A DNA stretch of 64,000 nt from positions 67,029,738 through 67,093,737 of the forward strand of contig OY726572.1 of NCBI GenBank assembly GCA_963383645.1, given 5' to 3'. Both the position numbers and the translations under genes were made by a program. Within the stretch, counting starts at the first letter, position 1. The number at the start of each line of letters is the position of its first letter. Of this stretch, positions 46,402 to 48,725 are shown one piece after another. Under the pieces are notes generated by a model. That model was not told where the DNA came from. It searched no databases and was given only the letters and a program-made list of their open reading frames with translations. Source of the stretch: Muscardinus avellanarius. Its lineage: Eukaryota; Chordata; Mammalia; Rodentia; Gliridae.

Positions 46402-47576
46402 TTCTTTATTTTGAAGCAGGATCTCACTATGTTGCAGAAGGTCTAAGAAGCTGAGGCTGGTCACAAGCCTGTGATCCTCCTGTCTTAGCATCCCAAGTAC
46501 TGAAATTACAAGTGTGCACCACCATACACGAATAGTATTTAAGACTTTTAATTGAAAGTACAAGTGCACACTGCTATCTGTACTCCAGATGAGGGTGGCA
46601 ACCTCCAGCCCATAGGATAATCCTGGCCCACTGCCTATTTTTATGAACACTGTTTTGCTGGAACATAGCCAAGCTCAATCATTCGTGTATTGTCTGTAGT
46701 CACTTTCATACTATGATAAATCTCAGTAGTTGAGGCAGAGTTTGTATCACCTGCTAAGCCTAAAGTACCACCTGGTCCTTCTGCGGAAGTTTGCCGACTT
46801 GTCAAAATCTGTAATAATCAGATTTTTTTTGTTTCATATACTCAAGAATGGAGAAATAAAACATCAAGTACAAGATTAAAATTCTCTTTATCACAAAATG
46901 TATCCTCCAACAATATAATGTTGAAGTCAGTAGGATGTTTCTTTTATATCGTAAGAAAATAAAAATAGATCTTAAGAATTTTAAAAAAGCAGAACAAAAA
47001 GAACTTCCTGAGCAAAATCTGAATTATTTTCTAAGTTGCACAAATCTATATATTAAAAGTATATAAATTTAAGTGTATATACATACCCTACAATTTGATT
47101 AAAATACTTCCTATAGCCATCTAAAGTTTCATGCTGCAACAAAACAAAGGAAAAAGTTATTATTTCTCTTTTATTACACCAAGACAATGTTAAAGTCACT
47201 TATTTAATTTCTTGAAGCTCAGTTACCTAGAGTGTGAGGTAAATATAATAATAATGACTACCATATCTGATTACAGTGAGAATGAAATAAGATAATACGT
47301 ATACAGTACAAGCAGATATGAATTGTATTCTTACTGTAATGCATATCCACCAAAAGGGGTCTCAGAATGTCTCTCTCTCTCCTCTCCTTCTCTCTCTCTC
47401 TCTCTCTCTTTCTCCCTTTCTCCCCCCCCCCCCACCCTCTCTCCCAGAGAAGGAAAGGAAAAACCTGTGGAGAGCAAAGGTGGTAATCCTACCATGTTGG
47501 ATGGAGGCTGGAGCACCAAACGGGCCTGTTTTCGCCTCTGTTTTCGGTAGTAGTTCTCAAATGTTTCCCTGGCACC
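4801..47576 (-). CDS. EXOC6B: EXOC6B (Sec15B, exocyst subunit), partial coding region of ten exons
   Basis: The exocyst tethers secretory vesicles to the plasma membrane, and Sec15 links vesicle Rab GTPases (Rab11, Rab8, Sec4 in yeast) to the complex. Ten exons sit at 47493-47576, 47087-47133, 45048-45168, 39113-39184, 38344-38441, 35806-35911, 34298-34407, 30969-31080, 22151-22285 and 4801-4980. They sum to 1065 nt, or 355 codons, with no stop and consistent phases across every junction. This is roughly the middle 45 percent of a protein of about 810 residues. Family recognition rests on remembered Sec15 sequence, for example [27 protein letters not shown] and [15 protein letters not shown]. 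The paralogue EXOC6 differs, as I recall, at [21 protein letters not shown] and [11 protein letters not shown], where this window follows EXOC6B. I found no exon upstream of 47576 or downstream of 4801, in keeping with the very long introns of this gene. Confidence 0.93.
5167..5220 (+). repeat. CT-rich microsatellite near exon j
   Basis: (TC)n broken by TTTTC, then CCCTCCCTCC. It lies about 190 nt upstream of the exon j acceptor in gene orientation, where it reads as GA-rich RNA. Confidence 0.85.
5813..5884 (+). mobile_element. ID-type SINE monomer
   Basis: GGCTAGGGATGTGGTTCTGT, then GTAGAGCATCTGCCTAGCAT. A tRNA-Ala-like monomer keeping the GCCTAGCATGCATGAG anticodon-arm region that the dimeric SINEs have lost. 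Confidence 0.8.
6486..6702 (+). mobile_element. Dimeric B1/ID SINE with 13-bp TSD
   Basis: Complete copy between two TTAGGATTTCCAG direct repeats. ID half of the TCTGGGAG-like type (GCTGGGAGTATAGCCCGGAG). Confidence 0.92.
6905..7700 (-). mobile_element. Decayed L1 3' fragment
   Basis: Antisense L1 landmarks: TTTATTGGTGCAATATGATT (3' tail), then TTGCTTTGGCTATTCAGG and TTTTGATAGGTATTATACTG from the ORF2 3' region. No open frame remains. Confidence 0.75.
7980..8545 (-). mobile_element. 5'-truncated L1 3' UTR
   Basis: Begins at the tail complement CTTTTATTGGTGCATTGCAT. On the minus strand it carries CACCGAGTGCTGTGTGCATG, which matches the L1 tail at 42030. More CpG-rich than its flanks. Open frames here are non-coding UTR sequence. 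Confidence 0.75.
9579..9668 (+). repeat. (CT)n and (CCCT)n microsatellite
   Basis: Pure CT run followed by CCTC units, abutting the ID end of the next SINE, whose antisense A-tail it probably replaced. Confidence 0.93.
9669..9857 (-). mobile_element. Dimeric B1/ID SINE
   Basis: GGGGTGTGTTCTACCTCTGG to GTGCCATCATGCTGGGC. Inserted into the long old L1. Confidence 0.88.
10817..11185 (+). mobile_element. MaLR/MER-type LTR-like repeat
   Basis: GTGTGGATCTTGAATGGACC near the start, GGCCAATGAGTCATGGGCTG in the middle, and TCTCAGGTATTTTGTTACTA at the 3' end. These match an old mammalian LTR-like family. Non-coding. Confidence 0.6.
11455..12420 (-). mobile_element. 5'-truncated L1 with ORF2 C-terminus
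   Basis: The 3' tail complement lies at about 11463. On the minus strand, 12179-11808 is open for 123 codons and contains [20 protein letters not shown] and [13 protein letters not shown], the conserved L1 ORF2 C-terminal Cys/Trp region. The frame then drifts. It is a pseudogene fragment and not a host gene. Confidence 0.88.
12561..12757 (-). mobile_element. Dimeric B1/ID SINE
   Basis: Antisense poly(A) (T-run 12546-12560), then GGTCTGGGGGTGGAACCC to GCACCACCATGCCCAGC. ATTGAT on both sides. Confidence 0.9.
13024..13345 (-). mobile_element. LTR/MER-type repeat, antisense
   Basis: GTTAGCTTTTCTATCTGTGC near the start, GGAGGCCAGGAAGCAAAGAG later. The terminal sequence is roughly the complement of the end of the 10817 repeat. 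Interrupts the old L1. Confidence 0.5.
13855..14162 (-). mobile_element. L1 ORF2 3' fragment
   Basis: Antisense ATCATATGATGGATCCCTTC and GTCCTCTGTCAGAGAAATAT. On the minus strand it still encodes a [22 protein letters not shown] stretch of L1 ORF2. Confidence 0.78.
14163..14376 (-). mobile_element. Dimeric B1/ID SINE with 14-bp TSD
   Basis: Flanked by AATTTAAGTTTTCT on both sides. T-run, then GCAGTACTAGGGATGGAACC to GTGCCACCATGCCCGGC. Confidence 0.93.
14395..14491 (+). repeat. (ACTT)n and (ATTC)n tetranucleotide repeats
   Basis: About eight ACTT units at 14395-14430 and about ten ATTC units at 14449-14490, separated by 18 bp. Confidence 0.93.
14493..14680 (-). mobile_element. Dimeric B1/ID SINE
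   Basis: GCGGTACTGGAGATGGAACC to TGGGATTACAAGTGTGGG. The far end of the B1 half is missing. Confidence 0.88.
15253..15424 (-). mobile_element. Dimeric B1/ID SINE, internally deleted
   Basis: GCGACACTGGGGATGAAACC to CATGCGCCACCACGCCCAGC. Part of the B1 half near the CCTCCTGTCTCAGCC stretch is gone. Flanked by ATTAACTTTT. Confidence 0.88.
15457..15595 (+). mobile_element. Left (B1) half of a SINE split by a retroposon
   Basis: GCCGGGCATGGTGGTGTACA to CCTGTTTCAAAATAAAAGAATAA at the linker. The matching right half is at 18396-18460, so 2.8 kb of later sequence lies between them. Confidence 0.9.
15596..16387 (+). promoter_or_regulatory. L1 5' UTR / internal promoter with YY1-like sites
   Basis: AAGATGGCGAC at 15606-15616 is a YY1-type site at the very 5' end, as in other mammalian L1 promoters. 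Two similar boxes in the opposite sense lie 208 bp apart: GCGTCATATTGCC (from 15811) and GCGCCATATTGCC (from 16019). Each follows a related CCTCACG(C/G)CCGAGG block, which suggests a degenerate monomer duplication. CpG-rich relative to the surrounding intron. Confidence 0.7.
16388..17305 (+). CDS. L1 ORF1p, intact, 305 aa
   Basis: RNA-binding chaperone of the L1 ribonucleoprotein. The start at 16388 is chosen because MGKRNN matches the conserved L1 ORF1 start. An in-frame ATG at 16343 would add 15 residues of UTR-like sequence. Residues about 25-115 form a heptad-rich coiled coil, used for trimerisation in the family. Residues about 117-215 hold the RRM, with [12 protein letters not shown] and SPRHIIVKM. 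The C-terminal domain carries [10 protein letters not shown] (219-230 region, where a conserved Arg contacts RNA) and LSYPAKLSI (242-250). No stop or frameshift. Slightly shorter than human ORF1p (338 aa) because the N-terminal region is shorter. No ORF2 follows. Confidence 0.92.
   Translation: MGKRNNTRAMNAHNPTTSEPDKTENQRLLEDQIRKITVEIIEVFQKEFRESQKEIKDAINEVKASIQSTNSRSDHMENRISLLEDDHSKNERIVSNLEKNIQQQESDIEEIWAHFKRANLRIIGIEEGKESETKGINNLFKEVIAEKFPNIEQEVDTQIQETYRTPFRQDRRRGSPRHIIVKMANVEAKQRILKATKTKGQVTFRGKPIRITPDFPNQVMRARRAWSNIFQTLKENNFQPKLSYPAKLSIKLDGKIRSFHDKQKLKEFMSSKPALEKILKEINYKEEIGNTHRNQRNKIFHPTDN
17400..18010 (-). mobile_element. Old L1 ORF2 3' segment, antisense, inside the composite retroposon
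   Basis: Antisense L1 landmarks in order: TTGTTGCCTGTGGCATTGAA, CATATCCAAGAAATCAATGC, AGGGTCCAATTTTATTCTTT and TGTAGCTTTATATGGTTTGAA. It is clearly more diverged than the ORF1 beside it. It lies between the same target-site duplication as ORF1, so it travelled with it. Confidence 0.75.
18396..18460 (+). mobile_element. Right (ID) half of the SINE split by the retroposon
   Basis: AGGGATGGGGGTATAGCTCA to TTCAATTCCCAGTATTAC. Rejoins 15457-15595 when one TSD copy is removed. Confidence 0.9.
18638..18816 (-). mobile_element. Dimeric B1/ID SINE
   Basis: GGTACTAGGGATGGAACTCA to AACCACCATGTTTGGCT. TSD TTATTCTAATACCTTTTGTG / TTATTCTAATGCTTTTTGTA. A (GT)n run sits at its ID end. Confidence 0.92.
18817..19690. 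other. Intron, no recognised repeat
   Basis: Moderate-complexity sequence without SINE or microsatellite. Short open frames on the minus strand show no recognisable protein. Confidence 0.4.
19691..19896 (-). mobile_element. Dimeric B1/ID SINE with 31-nt tail
   Basis: T-run 19691-19721, then GGTGGTACTGGGGGTGGAAC to ACCACCACACCCGG. TSD TAACTAAT. The long uninterrupted tail suggests a young copy, although the middle of the B1 half is shortened (GGGTCTAAGTAGCTGAGG). Confidence 0.92.
20001..20197 (+). mobile_element. Dimeric B1/ID SINE, CAGACCCG subfamily
   Basis: Left and right flanks share GAATTCCTTTCCT. The ID half ends TCTAGCCCCAGACCCG instead of CCCAGTACC. A short deletion follows GGCATGGT. 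Confidence 0.92.
20238..20516. mobile_element. MER2-like (Tigger group) DNA-transposon fossil
   Basis: CAGTCAGCACTCTCTTATCT at one end, GGATTCAACCAAACACGGAT, TTTGGTATCCATGTGGGATG and GGATTCCAAGAGATGGCTAT at the other: the inverted-terminal-repeat pattern of MER2. Confidence 0.8.
20959..21149 (+). mobile_element. Dimeric B1/ID SINE, CAGACCCG subfamily
   Basis: GCCGGGCATGGTGGCACATG start, ends TTCCATCCTCAGACCCGC. Tail is an AAT/AAC repeat (21150-21215). Flank AAGCAATCAA / AAACAATCAA. Confidence 0.92.
21552..21760 (+). mobile_element. Dimeric B1/ID SINE with 11-bp TSD
   Basis: Bounded by GTTAAGATTTT on each side. GCTGGACATGGTGGCACATG to TTCAATCCCAGTTCTG. Confidence 0.93.
22151..22285 (-). CDS. 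EXOC6B: EXOC6B exon i (135 nt)
   Basis: 45 codons, phase 0 to 0: [20 protein letters not shown], then [20 protein letters not shown] and TTTFK. Acceptor TTATTTTCCAG, donor GTAAGAAGC. In-frame skipping is possible. Confidence 0.95.
22551..22776 (+). mobile_element. Dimeric SINE with CA repeat grown in its linker
   Basis: B1 half AGGTAAGCGTTGTGTCACAT to CTCAGCAACTTAATAATACC. C8 and a (CA)n of about 40 bp (22672-22712) replace the A-rich linker. ID half ends GTTCAATATTCAGT. Confidence 0.85.
22875..23098 (+). mobile_element. Dimeric B1/ID SINE with A28 tail
   Basis: GCTAGGCGTGGTGGCACACG to TTCTATCCCGAGTACAGC, then a pure A tail. It lies 590 bp upstream (gene sense) of exon i. Confidence 0.92.
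23215..23365 (+). mobile_element. MIR fragment
   Basis: GGGCATTGAAATCAGAGACA to CCCACAGGGTTATTGTGA follows the MIR core and its GTAAAATG segment. Confidence 0.65.
23367..23460 (+). mobile_element. ID monomer remnant with CA tail
   Basis: ACTCAGTGGTAGAGTGCCCA to CAAACCCCACTACC, then CA-rich tail. The 5' end is degraded. Confidence 0.65.
23461..26880. other. Repeat-poor intron segment
   Basis: 3.4 kb almost free of SINE and L1 in a window where they otherwise fall every 0.5 kb. It contains only A-runs (23847, 25019, 26016) and perhaps an old L2-like piece near 26570-26790. No exon recognised. Confidence 0.5.
26893..27093 (-). mobile_element. Dimeric B1/ID SINE (diverged)
   Basis: GTGCTAGAGATTTAACCCAG to CATACAACACTATGCCCAGC, flanked by TATTAA. 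Confidence 0.87.
27345..27652 (+). mobile_element. 5'-truncated L1 with a tiny 5' inversion
   Basis: TSD AAATTCTTACTGGT on both sides. The first 22 bp or so (GACTGACTAATCTCACTTAG) match the L1 antisense strand at 55685, and the rest is a sense 3' UTR ending ACAATGCACCAGTAAAA. That is the signature of twin priming. Confidence 0.85.
27884..28056 (-). mobile_element. Dimeric B1/ID SINE (diverged)
   Basis: GTGGCACCGGGGCTGATCCC to AAGTACCTCCATGCGCAAC. The linker is shortened to TTTTTTAAATG. Confidence 0.83.
28195..28345 (-). mobile_element. MIR fragment, antisense
   Basis: TTGAATCCTCACAACAATAC, then CCAATTTACACAAAAAGCTA and AGTAATTCACCCAAGAACAC follow the reverse MIR core. Confidence 0.7.
28885..29060 (+). 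mobile_element. MIR fragment
   Basis: GCTGTATGACCTCAAGCAAT, TTTCTATAAAATGGGAATAA and ACAAATGTTACCTATTATGA in the correct MIR order. Confidence 0.85.
29594..29701 (+). mobile_element. ID monomer with (CA)n tail
   Basis: GTATAGCTCAGTGGCAGAGT, GTCTAGCATGTGTGAGGCCT and AAACCCCAGCACCA, then about 40 bp of CA. Confidence 0.87.
29702..30968. other. Intron between exon h and an ID element, no recognised element
   Basis: AT-rich unique-looking sequence. No SINE or microsatellite beyond short A-runs. Confidence 0.45.
30969..31080 (-). CDS. EXOC6B: EXOC6B exon h (112 nt)
   Basis: The first base completes Ser. The exon then reads [20 protein letters not shown] and [17 protein letters not shown]. Acceptor CTTCTTTTTCAG, donor GTAAAGCT. 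The NVIKRKNIG stretch favours EXOC6B over EXOC6. Confidence 0.94.
31317..31380 (-). mobile_element. ID half of a truncated SINE
   Basis: GGTACTGGGGATTGAACCCA to CCAAAGCCTTATTTCATTC. Its B1 half is missing. Another SINE follows at once. Confidence 0.82.
31421..31620 (-). mobile_element. Dimeric B1/ID SINE
   Basis: T/C-rich tail, then CAGTACTAGGGATGGAACCC to GTGCACCACCATGCCCAGCT. Complete. Confidence 0.93.
31696..31871 (+). mobile_element. Dimeric B1/ID SINE, internally shortened
   Basis: GCCAGACATGGTGGAAAATG to TTCAATTTCTAGTACC. Small deletions in the B1 half and linker. Confidence 0.88.
32121..32258 (+). mobile_element. SINE with B1-ID internal deletion
   Basis: B1 half runs to AACTTAGTGAGACCCTG and continues directly into GGGTTCAATCCTCAACAC of the ID half. 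Linker and box region are lost at a shared CCCTG. Confidence 0.85.
32259..32412 (+). mobile_element. Decayed dimeric SINE in tandem with the previous one
   Basis: ACCAGGTGCCATTACATGGG, ATCCTGTCTTCAAATAAAAA and GTTCTATCTCCAGTACTAC. The middle of the B1 start is missing. Confidence 0.8.
32969..33075 (-). mobile_element. About 105-nt retroposed segment, copy A, with TSD
   Basis: On the minus strand: begins GTGTATTCATTTCAAGTCAC, has a hairpin (33030-33048, CCATGCCAG/CTGGTATGG arms), then AATAAA (33-bp-proximal complement at 32989-32994) about 15 nt before an A-run. Flanks GATTTGTAATAATTTT and GATTTGTTATAATTTT look like a 16-bp target-site duplication. A second copy with the same ends is at 46247. 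The source RNA is not recognised. An LTR R-region or an mRNA 3' end are options. Confidence 0.72.
33254..33312 (+). mobile_element. ID monomer, 3'-truncated
   Basis: ACTGGGGATGAGGTTCAGCG, then GCTTGCCTAGCATGCACAAG and GCCTTGGGG. Keeps the long tRNA-like arm. Confidence 0.82.
33710..33811 (-). repeat. Copy of EXOC6B intron/exon g boundary in the next intron
   Basis: Matches 34387-34490 with about five substitutions and a 2-nt T-run difference. It includes the acceptor ACTTCTTCATCCACAG and about 19 nt of exon g. Offset 679 bp. Flanked by TCTTCACTACCAAGTAG (33693-33709) and TCTTCACTACTTAGTAG (33807-33823), 15 of 17 identical, as a TSD would be. In the exon frame the copy reads QPFPKVSTW then a stop. 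Confidence 0.88.
34298..34407 (-). CDS. EXOC6B: EXOC6B exon g (110 nt)
   Basis: Reads [20 protein letters not shown] and [16 protein letters not shown], ending AG of a split Ser codon. Acceptor ACTTCTTCATCCACAG. The donor GTATAATATG is the weakest match to consensus in this set. The first 20 or so bases of this exon plus about 80 bases of its upstream intron recur at 33710-33811. Confidence 0.92.
34593..34789 (-). mobile_element. Dimeric B1/ID SINE
   Basis: AGTGCTGGAGATCTGACCCC to GTGCACCATCATGCCCAAAT. Flank TTAAATGTA on both sides. Only 185 bp upstream of exon g. Confidence 0.9.
34845..35200 (+). mobile_element. Old L1 3' UTR fragment
   Basis: TACTCAGCAATAAAAAAGAA, CAACAACTTGGATGACTCTC and CACTCTAGAAAATGCAAAAG follow the end of L1 ORF2 and the old 3' UTR. 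Confidence 0.72.
35262..35494 (+). mobile_element. Dimeric B1/ID SINE, CAGACTCG end, (AAAT)n tail
   Basis: GCCGGGCGTGGTGGCGCACA to TTCCATCCCCAGACTCG, then nine AAAT units. TSD AGAGAAGTA. Belongs with the 20001 and 20959 copies. Confidence 0.93.
35806..35911 (-). CDS. EXOC6B: EXOC6B exon f (106 nt)
   Basis: The first base A completes AGA (Arg). The exon then reads [20 protein letters not shown] and [15 protein letters not shown]. Acceptor TTATTTTTACAG, donor GTAAGGAA. This is near the start of the Sec15 C-terminal region known from crystal structures to bind Rab11. Confidence 0.93.
35912..36814. other. Intron upstream of exon f, no recognised repeat
   Basis: Unique-looking sequence with one T18 run near 36404. 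Confidence 0.45.
36815..37228 (+). mobile_element. Dimeric SINE split at its linker by another SINE
   Basis: Left half 36815-36952 (GCCAGGCGCGGTGGCACACG to GTTTCAAAAAATAAAAAGAC), right half 37161-37228 (AAAAAATAGGGCTGAGGGTA to CCATCCCCAGTACC). AAAAATAAAAAGAC is repeated on each side of the inner SINE. Confidence 0.92.
36956..37146 (+). mobile_element. Inner SINE, GGCTTAAGAGACC subfamily
   Basis: GCCGGGCGTGGTGGTGCACG, GGCTTAAGAGACCCTGTTTC and TCTGGGAGTGTAGCCCGGAG. Close to the 2692 and 40865 copies and younger than its host SINE. Confidence 0.93.
37491..37934 (+). mobile_element. Second SINE split at its linker by a SINE
   Basis: Left half 37491-37628 (GCTGGGCATGGTGGTACATG to ATATAAAAAATAGG), right half 37885-37934 (GAGGGCTGGGGTGTAGCTTG to TTCCTAGTGC). 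Linker-type sequence ATAAAAAATAGG / ATAAAAAAAGAGG flanks the insert. Confidence 0.9.
37630..37876 (+). mobile_element. Inner SINE of the second nest
   Basis: GCCGGGCGTGGTGGCGCACG to CACCCCCAGTACCACC, TCTGGGAGTATAGCCC subfamily, with a long A/G-interrupted tail. Confidence 0.92.
38344..38441 (-). CDS. EXOC6B: EXOC6B exon e (98 nt)
   Basis: Begins [20 protein letters not shown] and continues [12 protein letters not shown], then AG of an Arg codon split with the next exon. Acceptor CTTTTGTTTCAG, donor GTGAGAAC. Confidence 0.93.
39113..39184 (-). CDS. EXOC6B: EXOC6B exon d (72 nt)
   Basis: 24 codons, phase 0 on both sides: [20 protein letters not shown] followed by DTLQ. Acceptor ATTTCCTTTAG, donor GTATGTGAG. 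A symmetric exon, so skipping would be in frame. Confidence 0.92.
39372..39440 (+). repeat. (GT)n-rich repeat
   Basis: Imperfect GT with CACGCGCA and CAT interruptions. Alternating purine-pyrimidine throughout. Confidence 0.88.
39452..39590 (-). mobile_element. SINE fragment (ID half, linker, start of B1 half)
   Basis: GGTGGTGCTAGGAATTAAGC to GGTTGCTGAGAGCCTCGCC. The linker holds TTTA/GTTA units. The rest of the B1 half is missing. Confidence 0.85.
39626..40227 (+). mobile_element. VNTR + L1 3' UTR composite retroposon (SVA-like layout)
   Basis: A GC-rich tandem repeat (39628-39865) runs into an L1 3' UTR (about 39885-40205, ending ACAATGCACCAATAAAA) and an A-rich tail. Direct repeats bound the unit: TGAAAAAAAATGGCCCACA at 39607-39625 and TGAAAAAATGGCCCACA at 40246-40262. 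The right-hand copy is preceded by 18 bp (from GATATACTGAAATTATAA) of which TACTGAAA also resembles the left flank, so the true duplication may be longer with a small deletion. The flanks show the VNTR entered together with the L1 end. Confidence 0.75.
39628..39865 (+). repeat. GC-rich minisatellite, about five 50-bp units
   Basis: Units start near 39628, 39678, 39728, 39780 and 39828 (spacing 50, 50, 52, 48). Best pair shares CGAGGCCGGGAT and GGAGCCTGCCG. Divergence rises towards the right end. Confidence 0.88.
40421..40602 (+). mobile_element. Dimeric B1/ID SINE with 18-bp TSD
   Basis: Flanked by ATAAAAATAGATGACATTTA / ATAAAAATAGATGACACTTA. AGTCAGATGTGGTGGCACAC to TCAATCCCCAGTACCAC. Confidence 0.93.
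40865..41067 (+). mobile_element. Dimeric SINE, GGCTTAAGAGACC subfamily
   Basis: GCCGGGCATGGTAGCACATG, GGCTTAAGAGACCCTGTTTC and TCTGGGAATGTAGCCAGGAG. TSD ATGTCAATT. Tail AACAACAACA. Confidence 0.93.
41451..41815 (+). mobile_element. MaLR-type (ERVL-MaLR) LTR
   Basis: TGTGAGCCCTAACCCAAGGT, TGGTTTCCTTATAAAAAGAG, AGACAGCCATCTATTTGCCT, GAGCTGTGAGAAAATAAATT and GGTACTTTGTTGGGACAGTT keep MaLR order, including the TATAAAAA and AATAAA signals. No internal coding region. Confidence 0.8.
42030..42162 (+). mobile_element. 5'-truncated L1 3' tail
   Basis: CCCACCGAGTGCGGTGTACA to CTATAATGCACCAATAAAAC. Same 3' UTR type as 7980-8545 (minus strand). Confidence 0.75.
42163..42301 (+). mobile_element. Decayed SINE
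   Basis: AGTACATGCCTGTAATCCAG to CAATCCCCACTACCAC. The first part of the B1 half is missing and the linker is very short. Confidence 0.75.
42485..42725 (+). mobile_element. LTR/MER-type repeat fragment
   Basis: GGGGCCAATCAGTGGTGGAT, AGAACTGTGAGCAAAAATAA and CCTCAGGTATCTGGAAAACT. Same family as 10817-11185, 5'-truncated. Confidence 0.6.
43172..43361 (+). mobile_element. Dimeric B1/ID SINE
   Basis: GCCCGGAGTGATGGTACACT to TTCATTCCCCAGTACC. The tail is a purine run (GGGGGAG, GGGGAGGAGAAG) to 43415. Confidence 0.9.
43456..43531 (-). mobile_element. ID-type monomer, antisense
   Basis: TTACTGGAGATCAAACCCAG, TCTCACATGCTCGGTAAGAA and CTCTACCAATGAGCTAAATC. tRNA-like A and B box spacing. Confidence 0.75.
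43682..43820 (-). mobile_element. Dimeric SINE, deleted B1 half
   Basis: GGGGGAAGAACCCAAGGGCA to GTGCACCACTGTACCTGGC. About 40 bp missing from the B1 half. Confidence 0.82.
44217..44369 (-). mobile_element. Dimeric SINE, deleted B1 half
   Basis: GCAGTACTGGGAATGGAGCC to ATGAGCCACCACACCCGGC. Flank ATGAATGAATGAT / ATGAATAAATGAT. Deletion removes the CCTCCTGTCTCAGCC block. Confidence 0.88.
44630..44765 (+). mobile_element. MIR fragment
   Basis: TGGAATTCAAGTTCCACATC, TGGTTACCTAATTTATCGAA and AAATCATACCTACCCTTTGT. Confidence 0.6.
45048..45168 (-). CDS. EXOC6B: EXOC6B exon c (121 nt)
   Basis: The first base completes Gly. The exon then reads [20 protein letters not shown] and continues [20 protein letters not shown]. 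Acceptor CAATTTTAG, donor GTATGTGAG. It ends in phase 0. Confidence 0.93.
45722..45924 (-). mobile_element. Dimeric B1/ID SINE
   Basis: (ATTT)n at 45694-45720, then GGTACTGGGGATGGAACCCA to GCACCACCACGCCCAGC. TSD like ATTGCACATTATTT / ATTACACATTTA. Confidence 0.92.
46247..46346 (-). mobile_element. About 105-nt retroposed segment, copy B, inside a SINE linker
   Basis: On the minus strand: GTGTATTTATTTCGAGTCAC, hairpin at 46307-46325, AATAAA (complement 46266-46271), then AAAATATATATA. Differs from copy A at about eight positions, yet starts and stops at the same places. Confidence 0.75.
46347..46398 (+). repeat. (CA)n microsatellite
   Basis: About 26 CA units between copy B and the SINE B1 half. 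Confidence 0.95.
47087..47133 (-). CDS. EXOC6B: EXOC6B exon b (47 nt)
   Basis: Small exon with acceptor TTTTGTTGCAG and donor GTATGTATA. Encodes [15 protein letters not shown] plus the first two bases (GG) of a Gly codon completed by the next exon. The intron separating it from exon a is only 359 nt and holds an MIR fragment and a CT-rich microsatellite. Confidence 0.92.
47165..47335 (+). mobile_element. MIR fragment in the short intron between exons a and b
   Basis: CTTGAAGCTCAGTTACCTAG, ATAATAATAATGACTACCAT and GAATGAAATAAGATAATACG follow the MIR core. Confidence 0.7.
47371..47450 (+). repeat. CT-rich microsatellite with C10, next to exon a donor
   Basis: TCTCTC runs, a run of ten C, then CACCCTCTCTCCC. 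In the EXOC6B transcript this reads GGGAGAGAGGGTG, G10 and then GA-rich, starting about 42 nt beyond the exon a 5' splice site. Confidence 0.92.
47493..47576 (-). CDS. EXOC6B: EXOC6B exon a (28 codons, most 5' in window)
   Basis: 84 nt, phase 0 to phase 0. Reads [20 protein letters not shown] and then through LQPPSNM. The acceptor is TTATTTTACAG and the donor is GTAGGATTACC. The cluster of basic residues (RKQRRKQAR) is a Sec15 feature in the N-terminal helical region. Skipping this exon would keep the frame. Beginning about 37 nt into the downstream intron is a G10 run followed by a GA-rich microsatellite. Confidence 0.93.
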
Positions 47577-48189
47577 CTGTAAAATAACCAAAAAATAACC
47601 AAAAGGAAATAAATTGACGCAATTAGATTACTCAGGGTAAAAGAGAAAGTTCCAGGTCTGAAATCTGAGGCATTACCACATTTTTCAAAATCCGCTATTT
47701 TTAATAATCATAAAAAATAAAAATAACTGTCATTTCTTGAACTTACAAATCCCATAAGGGTGGATATGAAAGATCTTTACAAGGAAACTACCAGAACTCA
47801 ATCATTAGCACACCAAAGCTGGTTTTCTGAGTCAACCATCACAAATGCATGATACAGAGGCACACTAAACTTAACATGTAAGAAAATGTTCCTTAAAATA
47901 CTCACAGAACATTCTCAAAGAAAAGCCCAGAATGAAAGCCAGCCTTCAAATGAACCATGAGCAAAGGACCAATGGGAAGTGGGAAAAGGGCAGAAACTGA
48001 AAATGGCAAATCCATCTTCCCAGACAGGATCTGACCTACGCAGGATTGAGCCCTAAAGAGAAGCAAAGCCCTGTATATTCTTGGTACAAAATTACCACTT
48101 TTCCTTTAGGGTTGCTAAGTTTAAAATGACAGGTGCTCAGAAAAGAGCAGCTGTCTCTTGTTCTCTAGACTCATGAGCTCTGCACCAGG

Positions 48190-48725
48190 TTGAAGCATGT
48201 CCCTCCTCCAGATTCATGTCTGTCCCAGAGCCTCAGAATGTGATCTTATTTGAAAGTAGCATCACTGCAGATGTGATTAGTTAAATTAAAATGTGATCAT
48301 ACTAGGAGTGGAGATGTAGCTCAGTAGTAGAGTGCTTGCTGTGCATGCAAGAGGCCCTGGGTTCCATTTTTAGCACCATGAAAAAAATTAAATAAAATGT
48401 GGTCATACTACTCCAGGCTTTGCCTTAATACAGTACGATGGGTGTCATTAGAAAAAGAGGAAAGAAAGACACAGAGACACACAAGAAGAATACCATGTGA
48501 TAAAAGAAGCAGAGACCAGAATTCTGCAGAAGCCAATGAACATCATAGATTGTTGATCATTAGTAGAAGCTAAAAAGAGGCGAGGAAGGATGCACAAAGT
48601 TCCAGTGGAAGCAAGGACTTCCTGATTTTGGACTCCAAGCCTCCAAAACTGGGATTAGATAAATTTTTGTTATTTTAAGCAATCAAGTTTGTGATACTCT
48701 CTTATAGCAGCTCCAAGAAACAAAT
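48190..48725 (+). mobile_element. MaLR-type LTR interrupted by an ID element
   Basis: CAGAGCCTCAGAATGTGATC, GCAGATGTGATTAGTTAAAT, then after the ID insert TTCTGCAGAAGCCAATGAAC and CTTATAGCAGCTCCAAGAAA. Order and ends fit MaLR LTRs. No internal sequence. Confidence 0.75.
48304..48393 (+). mobile_element. ID monomer with 16-bp TSD inside the LTR
   Basis: GGAGTGGAGATGTAGCTCAG to CTGGGTTCCATTTTTAGCAC. AAAATGTGATCATACT before and AAAATGTGGTCATACT after. Confidence 0.93.

Larger units (their letters stand above)
46166..46530 (-). mobile_element. Dimeric SINE split at its linker
   Basis: ID half 46172-46228 (TCTGGAACTAGAGAGTGAAC to CTACAACCCAGTC) and B1 half 46400-46530 (ATTTCTTTATTTTGAAGCAG to GTGCACCACCATACAC). 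A TA repeat, the 105-nt segment and a CA repeat lie between. Confidence 0.88.
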
